Source: Ceratopteris richardii (lineage: Eukaryota; Streptophyta; Polypodiopsida; Polypodiales; Pteridaceae). From it: a DNA stretch of 64,000 bases. Shown here piece by piece: positions 54,524 through 64,000 of the stretch. The translations under genes and the position numbers were made by a program. The stretch lies in the NCBI GenBank assembly GCA_020310875.1, contig CM035441.1:91525995-91589994 (forward strand), in the 5' to 3' direction. The notes under the pieces are model-generated. The model had not been told where the DNA came from. It was given only the letters and a program-made list of their open reading frames with translations, and searched no databases. Positions within the stretch are counted from its first letter, which is position 1. Each line of letters opens with the position of its first letter.

Positions 54524-55858
54524 TGGTATCAGAGCCAGTGTGGTTGTAGAGAGCTCGTGGAGAAGGTCGACGATGAAGAGCATGCGAGAAGGCATGGAGA
54601 AAGTGTGTTTCACAAATGACCTCTGATTGCTATGAAAATTGGCGTGAAGGTAGAAGGCATCAAAATATTTTCGAGATTTATCCCTTTAGGGTCACTTGTT
54701 TTTAGCAAACCAGATTTTCAGAGCCATCTCAACCTTTGTTTCAAGCCCCCAAGGTGGGGCCCATAAAAAACTAGGTCAATTTGCAAAAATATAACTTGCC
54801 TACTATTTGGCAACACTCATATATTCTAGATCCAAAATTTCAAGCGATTTCGTATACTGTTGATACATGAAAAATTGTGTTTTCCTGAGATCGAATTGTC
54901 ACATCGTAGTGGGACAGCATTCAAGCAGAAGCACTATTTGAGGTGTTTTTGTGGTGTGAATTGCTGAAGAAATGGCAAATGCAGATGGAATGAGTCAGCT
55001 TATGAGTGATAAGCTAGACAAGAACAACTTCCATGCTTGGAGATTCTATATGATGAATTTCTTGATGGGAAAAGGCTACTGGAAGTACATCAAAGGAGAG
55101 AACAAAAATGCTCTGCAGCTACCAGAGAGGAATAGGACTATGGACCCTGTATGATGAATTTCCTGATGGGAAAAGGCTACTAGAAGTACATCAAAGGAGA
55201 GAACAAAAATGCTCTACAGCTACCAGAATGGAATAGGAATATGGACCACTTAAGAGCATATGAGGAATGGAATCAAGGAGGATGAAAAGTAATGTATTGG
55301 CTATCTGTTAGCATACAAGATATCATGATTGGGCACATACAAGATGTCGAGACTCCAAAAGAGGCTTGGAATAGTTTGGTTACATTGTATGATACAAAGG
55401 CACAGAAATTGCAACTCAAGAACGAGATGCATACACTAGAGAAAAAGAGCATGTCAGTAAGTGACTACACCCTAAAAATCAAAAGCATATGTGAGTGACT
55501 TGCATCTATTGGCATGAATGTAGATGATGATGATGATGATAAGGTGGAAGTTTGCCTTCATGGTTTAGGAGCTGCATATAAGTAGTTCAGAACTTCTATA
55601 CAAACAAGAAAAAATATTCTAAAATTTGTTGATCTGGTATCCATGCTGATTATTGAAGAAAATTATCTTGGTGAGGATTCAAACTCCCAAGGAAAACTCA
55701 ATTTTGAGCAAGTAGTCTACTATGGTAGAGGAAGAGGTGAAGGTAGAGGCCTTGAAAGTGGGAGAGGACATAATAACCAAGACCAAGGTCAATAATAGAA
55801 TCATTCAGGAGGTAGAGGATAGCTTCGAGGCAGGGGGAGCCAAAGAGGTCATAAGCTT
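54524..55858 (+). pseudogene. Copia W primer site, leader and gag fragment
   Basis: Gag starts at 54972 (MANADGMSQLMSDKLDKNNF, HAWRFYMMNFLMGK), with a 102-base tandem duplication (55047-55148 and 55150-55251). It continues as MIGHIQDVETPKEAWNSLVT and KNEMHTLEKKSMSVSDYTLK, and ends in an Arg/Gly-rich nucleocapsid region near 55730-55850. The element then stops and copia Z pol resumes, so W carries only its 5' quarter. Confidence 0.82.
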
Positions 55859-57683
55859 TTATGTATGGAGCGTATGTACTTAATAGGTGTCCCACCAAAG
55901 CACTATAATCTATCACTCCATATGAGGCTTGGCATGGTCACAATCCATCTATTACTCATCTGCATGTGTTTGGTTGTTTGGCATATGCTTTAATGCCTGA
56001 ACAACATAGGAAATTGGATGATAAAGTAGCAAAATGTATTTTTTATGCGAACAAGTCTGAGACCAAAGGCTATCATTTGTATCCTCCATAGAATAAACAC
56101 ATTTTGGTTAGACGTGATTTTGTTTTTGTGGAAGATGCAATTCAGCCATTACTTTCATGTACCAAGAAGACATATGTTGGCTCCAAGGATGTGTATGATA
56201 CTTTGATGCCTCTTTTTACAAGTCGACACTCAAATGCTAGTCCAAATGAGGCTATTTCTCATCCTTTACAGGTTCAACATGATGATGCAGATCATTCCAT
56301 TTCTCATGTAGATTTACATGATGCACTTATTGATGAGAGGGGTGATATAGAGGAGGCAAAAACTATGCCTTAATAGCTTGTGAAAAAATTGTTAGATAGC
56401 ATATTAGATGCCCCTCTAACATATCATACTCGTTTCGGATCTTGTAGTGCTTTATTTGCATCAAATTATTATGCAATGGTTGTCTCTAGTCTTTGTTTCT
56501 TTGACGAAGCACAAAATTCAAAAAATTGGATGACTACTATGCAATCAAAATATGATGCTATTATGAAGAATGATACTTGGTCTTTATGTGATTTTCCTCC
56601 AAGAAAAAAGGCCATTGACATGAAATGGGTATACAAGCTAAAATGTAAGCCTGATAAAATAGTTGATAGGTGTAAGGCTAGGCTTGTTGCAAAAGGTTAT
56701 GCTCAAGAGAGAGGCATTGATTTTGATGACACCTTTGCTCCCACATGTCGAATGACCATTGTTCGTAGCATTTGTGCACTTATAGCTCATCATGGTTGGA
56801 ATGTACATTAGTTGGATATTGAAACTTCATTTTTGAATGGTGACTTACATGAAGAAGTGTATGTATTCAGCCACATGGTTTTGTGCAAAAAGGGCATGAA
56901 AAAAAGTGTACACGCTAAAAAAGGCATTATATGGTTTAAAGCAAGTACCACATGCTTGGTATGAAAAAGTATGTGCCTACTTCATTGCACATGGTTTTGA
57001 AAATGGTCCAACTGAGAGCACTTATATGCTAAGCATGCAGATGTTGTACTTTTAATCATCATTGTATATGTTGATGACATGCTCCTTACTGGTGCTAATG
57101 AGAAGCATATTTTTCTATTTAAGGTTGATTTGCATGCCTCTGTTGGAATGTCATATTTATGGCATTTGCATCATTATTTGGGCATTCAATTTATGCAAGT
57201 TGATGGGGGAATAGCTTTATGTCAAACAAAATATATTGATACATAATATAATTGTGTCATTCTGGCCTTGCAAATTGCAAACATATTGCCAATCCTATGG
57301 AGACAGGTCTACAATTGAGTCTTCATGATGATGGAGATGCATTTGATGTTATTCTCTATCAACAAGCTATTGGATGCTTAATTTACTTATGCATAACTCA
57401 GTCTGATATTTAGTTTGTTGTCTCTCAAATGAGCAGGCTTATGCATTGCCCAAGTGTCAATCATTGGTAGGTAGTTAAGTGCATCCTCCACTACTTGAGT
57501 GGTACGTGGCTACTTGGATTGTTTTATCCCAAGGAGGGATCATTACCATCAAATTTACATGCTTTTTCTAACTCTAATTAGGTTAATTGCTATGACTATG
57601 ACACTTGTGTGTCCGCTAGTGGTTCTTACTTCATGCTTGGTAGCTCATGCATATCTTGGTTGAGCAAAAAGTAGCCTATTGTG
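55859..57683 (+). pseudogene. Copia Z (second copy) integrase end, RT and RNase H
   Basis: Integrase C-terminal part (YEAWHGHNPSITHLHVFGCL), then RT at about 56500-57250: KWVYKLKCKP, KARLVAKGYAQERGIDFDDT and an intact YVDDMLLTGANEK near 57068. Decayed RNase H to 57683 (a PIV segment lost), where a V LTR interrupts. Confidence 0.85.
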
Positions 57684-58008
57684 TGTTGGGTGTGTGTAGA
57701 AGTGTGAGAGACACACAAGGAGCACAAAATTAGCAAGACACACGGAGAAGATGGATGGTTGGAATAGCTCTTTCTATTGACGATGTTCAGAACTGAAGTA
57801 AGAGCTGAATAATATCCCTAAGTACAAAGTACCACCACATATGAGTGAATCATGTATGTGGTAACATGGGGAAAAAACCTCTAGCCAACACGAGTAAAAA
57901 GTGCCCATGTATAGGGAAAAGATTCACATCAAAACTACTCAAGGAACACATAAGTGTAACAAACCCCCTAAAGCAAATGATGTGAACACATACAGGGAGT
58001 GACAAATC
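57684..58008 (-). repeat. 3' LTR of copia V
   Basis: Minus orientation, 325 bases; its 5' end is at 58008 and it ends ACCCAACA at 57684. The purine tract (GTGGGGGGC on minus) is just upstream at about 58009-58017. Confidence 0.7.
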
Positions 58009-58755
58009 AGCCCCCCACAAGGTAATAAGCCCAAAGCTTTGCGAAAAGCTTGAATATGTCTGCCACATTATCTTGTGTAGGCACATATACCAAATCAATA
58101 TCTCCTACATGAAGATGCTCTCTCACATAGTGATAATGCACCTCAATATGTTTGGTCCTTGCATGAAACAATGGATTTCAGGCAACAGCCAATGCACTCT
58201 GACTATCAATGAGAATATGCATAGCAGCATCAATCTCCATGCAAAGATCCATCAATAGGCATCTTAGCCATATACACTCCACTGTAGCTATGAAAACATC
58301 CCTGTACTCAGCTTTACTCAACCAAGGTCTGCATGAGTCTCCAAGGAAAAAGCAATTACCACTAGTGGACATGCAAGTATCAATAATAACGAGTCCAATC
58401 ACTATCTATAAAAGCATGCAATCATGGCTTAATATCTCTTCCATAAAAGAGACCTAAGCTCAAAGTGCCTTTGAGATATATAAAGACACATTTCATCACT
58501 TGACAATGCTTAGTGACAGGGCTATGCATGAATCGACTCAACTAGGAAACTCCATATTGTATATCCAGCTTTATGTTGCATGCACATATAAAACATCCCA
58601 CAGCTTGCTGATAAAGAGAAGTGTTAAATGCATTACTAGAATCCTCAATTGAGAACCTAAATCCTGTCTCAACTAGTGTGGAAACTAGCTTGTGATCCTC
58701 AAAGTCAAAATGTTGAAGTAGTTTTTCAACATTGCTTAATGCATAAGAATTCTCC
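58009..58755 (-). pseudogene. Copia V reverse transcriptase end and RNase H
   Basis: Minus strand: RNase H piece IIDTCMSTSGNCFFLGDS, SKAEYRDVFIATVE, then near the end ILIDSQSALAVA and KHIEVHYHYVREHLHVGDID. It breaks at about 58755 against family Y sequence. Confidence 0.8.
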
Positions 58756-58765
58756 CCTCAGCGGA

Positions 58766-59432
58766 TACAAAACTGGATGCCAAGATAGTAGCTCAAAAGA
58801 CGAAGTACATTGAGTCAATTTATGCATACACGAAGAAAGCCTCATATGGAAGCTACAAAGAGGGTGCTTAAGTATCTAAAGGGTACAATGAATGAAGGGT
58901 TATTCTATCCCTTCACCTCTGACATAGTTATAACGATGTATTCTAATGCACATTGGGATGACTCCAAGGATGATAGGGGGAGCACTTTCGGGCACTTATC
59001 CTTTGTAGGATCCAAGCTTATATCTTTGTGATATAAGAAACAACCAACTATGACCTTATCTTCCATAGAAGTAGAATATAGAGGTTTGACAAATGCACTC
59101 AAGAAGCTATGTGACTTAAACAACTATATGCAGATTTGGAGATACATTCCAACACTCCAATAATTTTTGAAGATAATACCAGCTCACTTCATTTGGCTGC
59201 TAATCCTTTATACCATGCAAGGGCTAAGCACATTGAAGTGCACTATCACTATGTAAGGGAGAAAATGCTTAGCAAGGATATTCAATTATCTTATGTTTCA
59301 ACTCATTTATAGTGTGCATATATACTCACCAAGTCATTGGATGGGACAAAGATGAACACGTTCAAATTGATGATTGGTTTGTAGGAAAACAAGGAGCAAT
59401 GAAGAACAAGCATGTTAGGCTTGAGGGAGAGT
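58766..59432 (+). pseudogene. Copia Y RNase H and purine tract
   Basis: Open part 58810-59031 (KPHMEATKRVLKYLKGTMNE, YSNAHWDDSKDDRGST); later FEDNTSSLHLAANPLYHARA and the usual end KHIEVHYHYVREKMLSKDI. The purine tract is GAGGGAGAGT at about 59423-59432. 5' portions of Y pol are missing. Confidence 0.85.
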
Positions 59433-60495
59433 TGTTGGTGCAATTAAACCCAAGCCCACATACTTGGTTAATTCACTTATGCTTGATTCATTGGCATAGC
59501 CTATGCAAGACTTCATATGATTAGTCTCTTGTAAAAATCCTTCATATTTATCCTTGTAAAAGTGGATTACACCTATGTGGAGTTAGGAAGCTCTGAAATC
59601 ACAAATCAATCAGCTGTTGAGTGATGAGGGAATCTATCCTACACTTTTGGATTCAACTTTTAGGTAGAAGTTTGAATTTGAATTCAAACCTTGGCTCCAA
59701 ACTTGACTATAAGAAGAGGATCTAAAAGACCCGCATGTATCTTGACCTTGGGAGATCATTTTGGAAGACAATCATTGTGAAGTGAGAGCTCACATCATAG
59801 CTCATTCACCTCTCACACATTGAGCAATGTATGATTTCCAATGACATTGTATTTTACATGTTTTAATACATATATGATCATTACATTCTCATTCCACTTC
59901 TTTGTTATAACTCCATCAGAATAATGATCTTCTCATAGCTTGTTCTTAGTGTGTACTTGATCATTTTACATGATTTAAAGCATGTTAGATTCAACATATT
60001 GTCTATTACACTGCTACAAAGTTTCCATTAACAATACTTCTCACGATCGTGAGATATTAATGTATCTTTGCTCACTAGTCTGATAACTATAGCACCCTGT
60101 GAATGTTGGGATGGAGCTATGACTTGTTAAACTTCTGTCTCTGCATGTAGTCCATCTTTTTTGATGAAATCACTCATTGTTGATAGCTTACTAAGTTAAT
60201 TAGAGTTCCCCAAAAGGAATTAAGACAATTGCTGTTGTGCTCAGAGAATTGTTCACAACACTGAACAGGTGTAAGAACAAAAATAACAAGTTTTTTGTTC
60301 TTGCATCAACTTCAACATATCTATTTTGATCCATTGATTGTTGGATCATCTTCCAAGCAACATATATGGTTATTTGTGTTCATTAGCTAGCTAAAGAGGC
60401 CCACTATACTCTCCAACCATCATTCTTAGCAGGTGTGAAGTAGGATTTAGCTACACCACTTCATCGCTTGTGACTATCCACCATCTCCTCCCATA
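59433..60495 (+). repeat. 3' LTR of copia Y
   Basis: 1063 bases, TGTTGGTGCAATTAA to CTCCCATA, matching 47195-48240 in inverse orientation. Followed by TAAAC (60496-60500), the inverse of GTTTA at 48241. Confidence 0.9.
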
Positions 60496-60500
60496 TAAAC

Positions 60501-62700
60501 CTCCTCAAGAGTTAAATTATGACTCCAGCTATTGTGCACTTGGTCATCAAATAAGCAGCTATACTAGCTGCTTCAGCCCAATAGTTTAGTGGCACCTTCA
60601 TCTCATTGATCATGCATCTTGCAACTTTTGCAATATGTCTATTTTTCCTTTCAGTGATTCCATTTGTTGAGGCATGTACCTACATGTAAATTGTCACTTT
60701 ATGCCATTTTCATAAATAACATCAAAAAATTATTTCGAGAAATATTCTCCTCCTCCATCAGACCTCAAGGTCTTTATGTACCATCTTGTTTCCTTTTCTA
60801 CCTGTTTTTTAAATCTCTTGAACATAGAGAACACATGTGATTTTTGTTTTATGCAGAACATCCGTTCTTTTCTTAAATGATCATCAATAAAAGTGAAAAA
60901 ATATCTATTACCAACCATCAATGGTTGTTGTGATTCCCCATACATGTGTGTGTATCAAGTCGAGGACATTCCTTGCCACATAGTTGCTCTTCTTGAATGG
61001 TTGTCGAGTTTGCTTTCCTAGTGGACATGCTTCACAAAACTCATGCAGTCCAGCACATTGAACCTTGGAAGACCTCTTACCACTTCATGGTCGCTCATGT
61101 CCTTAAGCTTGGGATGTCGATACTTTTGTGCCACAAATGGATGTCAACAATCCTCTTGTTTCCAAACTAAATATACATCACCTTCCCATGTGGTTGTTGA
61201 ATGTTCAGAGTGAACATCCTTTTGTCTTTCCTTCCTTGAGCAACGATCTTGAATCCTTCTTTTGGATTCTTTATAAAGCAGGCTTTTTCATTGAAGATAA
61301 CATGATATCCTTTCTCTACCATTTGTCCTACTCAAATCAAATTCTTTGCAATAGTAGGAACATGAGGAACATCATTCAATACCTTCTTGTCTCAAAGTTT
61401 GATTTCTCCAACATGTTCAATTGTGTGTTGAGTCTCATCACCCGTTTCCACACATCTTTGTCCACTTGGAGCTTCTAGATTTGTGAATAAATCTCCTTGA
61501 CATGTCATATGATTGTTGCAACCTGAATCTATAAACCATTTTTGGTCATCACTTCTTGGGTTGTTGTATTCATGCTTCACGGAAAGCATGGTTTGCTTGT
61601 CTCCTTCACTTGATGTACTCACATAGTTATTTTGGCTCCTTTGGTTGCCTCCATTCAACCTTCCATTCTTTTCCCAATAATCATTTGCATAATGTCCTAC
61701 TTTACCACAATGATAACATGTTATACCTTTATGAGGATTGTATGAACCTAGACCTCTTCCTCTATTTCTTCCTCGACCTCTTCCATATGTGTTGTCATTT
61801 GAGTTGTCCTTGTTGTCCTCCAGGTTGTGTTGGCTGGAATTTGTGTTGTTGTAGCTTCTTCCTCTTCCTCTCGAGCTTCCTCTTGAGTTCCTTCCTCTAC
61901 CTCAACCTGCATATAACATTTGGCTATGGCTGTCCTTACCTTTGTTGCCTTGTCCTTGTTGACTAGCCTCTTTAGCCATAAGATTTGGTATAATCTCGTC
62001 GAATGTTGGTAGAGGATCTCTATAAAAAATGTATGTGATGAGGGGCTTCCACTTCTCTTCACTCCTCAAGCCATTGAGGGCTATTTGGACGATGTCTTCC
62101 TCTTTTGTCTTGCATCCAATTGATGCTAGCTGATCTCGAAGCTCCTTGATCTTCAATGTATACTCACTAATGCTTTGGTTTGAGCTTTTCTTCATGTTAT
62201 TGAGCTCGTTCTTGAGTTGCATCTTCTGAGACCTTGTTGAGGTAGCATACACCTTCTCCAATGCTTCCCAAACTTCCTTGGCTATCTCTAAGCTTTGCAC
62301 ATGACCTATCATAGTGTTAGAAATAACTTGTGAAATGAGGAACATCACCCTTAGATTCCTCTCTTCCCAATCTCCAAATTGTCTCCTTTGTGCTAGAGTG
62401 ATGTTGGGATCTTGAAGGTCTACTGGTTGTGGATCATCTCCAGCAACTAAACTTCATAAACCTTTAGCTTTAAGGTAATTTTTCATTCTATACCTCCGAG
62501 ATTGAAAATTATCTTTATCTAACTTCTCAACTTATTTTCCTAAATCAGCCATTGAAGACTTCTAAATTCGAAGTTTATCTTAGTTATGATATGGCGCTAT
62601 GTGTTGACTTTACAAAGATCCCTCTTGATTTGTAGCTTCTCCTTTGCTTTACTTTAGTTCCAATGCTCTACCTCTTCAAGATCCAATGCTCTATTGTTGA
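60501..62700 (-). pseudogene. Copia X gag, protease and integrase first half
   Basis: Minus strand: gag 62570-61900 (MFLISQVISNTMIGHVQSLE, KNELNNMKKSSNQSISEYTL), Arg/Glu-rich nucleocapsid, a knuckle near 61720 (CYHCGKVGHYANDYW) and protease DSGCNNHMTC near 61520. The integrase has the GAG-pre piece HLWHKS, TFIDDHLRK and LRSDGGGEYFSK. It ends at 60501 in the integrase. It joins in frame to the plus-strand half at 48241. Confidence 0.9.
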
Positions 62701-62712
62701 GCTCTGATACCA
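62701..62712 (-). other. Primer binding site of copia X
   Basis: TGGTATCAGAGC on the minus strand, two bases inside the LTR end. Confidence 0.9.
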
Positions 62713-62714
62713 AC

Positions 62715-63507
62715 TGTTGGAGAATTCCTCTCTTATGCACAACAGAAAGTGTAGAAGACCTTCTAAGGATCAAGACCTTCACCTATAGCTGAACCTTAAA
62801 ATGAAAAATGGTATAAACTGAAAAAAATAGACTTGAGACTTTGTTCACTCAAGCTAGACACTAATAGCTTTCAAATGAGCTATCAAACACTCAATTTGGA
62901 GTAGTTTTGGTTTGGAAATTCTTTGCCTCAAAATAGGCTGCCTGTCCACTTAGTTAGGTTGAAAACTAGACTTCACTAAAAACTGTGTAACTCACTGAAC
63001 ATGATGAATTTGACAAAACCTTCTTTAAAATAGAGGAAGTACACAAGATAAGATTCTAATGAATATTTAAGCTCTAAAAATGGATACATACATTGAGAGA
63101 TATGGCTCTCAAAATTATGCTACCCAAAAAATGGTATGCGGTTGGACATAGTCTATGAGACTGAAGAAAACGAAATGACAAAAACCAAATGAACTACCTA
63201 CAAGGGGACATCACTGCCTTCTTCCTCTATTCTTGAGTGACCTCCCTTGCCTTTTTTGTAGCCAAGTGACCATGAGCTCTCATGATGAGTTTGAGATCTC
63301 TTCTCCATAACTCCTCCACTACTTTGAGCAGCCACTCTTCTCTTCCGGTTCAAGTTTTGGATTTGATTCTCTTTTGATTGATTCTCTTTTGGCCTCCACT
63401 ACTTGTTGAAATAAATTCTTCCATTTTTCATTTTTGTATTTTCTTTCTATTTGAAGAAAAATCCATTTTGCAAAATATATGCGACCTTGCTTCTTTATTT
63501 TTGTACA
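62715..63507 (-). repeat. 5' LTR of copia X
   Basis: 793 bases, TGTACAAAAATAAAG at 63507 to TTCTCCAACA at 62715 (minus). It matches the truncated 3' LTR at 50416-51073. Confidence 0.9.
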
Positions 63508-64000
63508 TTTAGTACCATCCAATGTATCCTCAACAACCAACATACAGAATACATCATTGCTTTTAGCCATGGCAAGTGACTATATACCGTGATGTAGAAA
63601 AATGACTGTATCTAAAAAAGTTGAACAAAAATACCCTGTCCAAATCTACTTAATCCATAGTAGACTTTGCGATGCTTGTGTTGGTGAACCAAAACCTGTA
63701 TATATGTTTGGCACAAAAGGATAGAATTGCTTGCATAGTCGCCAAGGCTAAAATGAAATCATATCAAAATTTTGATGCCAAAAAGCGAAGTTGTTTTGAA
63801 CTCCTAATCGCCCAAGTATGATCACTAGTTTTCATGAGATTCTGAGACTGTGACCAGAGGGGTGTCAATGATGCTCTAGATGAAGTGGGGGCTTGCTTTG
63901 ATACCAATTGTTGGAGGTTTGAGGTTTGCAAAAGCACACAAACAACACATGGAAGAAGAAGAATCTTGGAGCATAGCACAGTATTGAATGTATTACCAAG
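63508..64000 (-). pseudogene. Copia Z (third copy) 5' LTR, leader and gag start
   Basis: Minus strand: LTR from beyond the window to 63909 (ends CCAACA), primer site 63895-63906 with one change (TGGTATCAAAGC), leader, then gag starting MAKSNDVFCMLVVEDTLDGT at 63570. It is cut after about 20 codons by element X. The rest of this gag lies at 51074-52158 on the plus strand. Confidence 0.85.

Overview
The window is nuclear DNA from a land plant with a large, repeat-filled genome. The evidence is layered LTR retrotransposons with plant tRNA primer sites (tRNA-Asp, initiator tRNA-Met), a plant-type LINE, a BED/DUF659 hAT-like relic, AT-rich spacers, and no intact cellular gene. The style of the Ty3 element would suit a fern or gymnosperm, but the sequence does not settle the species. 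All coordinates and alignments were read by eye.

1-24351: an old non-autonomous LTR element (LARD-like; truncated 5' LTR from 3072, initiator-Met primer site at 19775, non-coding interior, 3' LTR 22908-24351). Its 5' LTR was split by a young 15.85-kb Ty3-type element (3804-19650; 580-bp LTRs with three mismatches, 5-bp target duplication TTAAA, tRNA-Asp primer site). This element has an extended gag with odd-spaced zinc knuckles, two separate aspartic-protease domains, two H2C2 integrase zinc domains, and a 1,421-codon frame after pol with one in-frame TAG. One frameshift and one nonsense codon break pol.

24352-25680: the only stretch resembling host genes. On the minus strand lie a decayed histone H3-like sequence with CENH3-like traits and a neighbouring coding fragment with an 84-bp GT-AG intron.

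25681-30759: a complete but decayed Ty1/copia element (family Z here) with target duplication AGAGT. 30824-34225: two arrays of spaced imperfect palindromes that share one hairpin core but have different spacers, around a decayed ORF with a TATA box. 34427-37112: a decayed minus-strand gene of unknown family. 39480-43520: a hAT-like relic (BED finger, DUF659 piece) flanked by inverted arrays of one hairpin repeat. 43620-46581: two LINE fragments.

46582-64000: a pile of nested and broken copia elements (families V, W, X, Y, Z here). The two halves of X, and the two copies of the 5-bp target duplication made when Y entered X, are now 12 kb apart in opposite orientation. This records an inversion after Y inserted, or an assembly misjoin.
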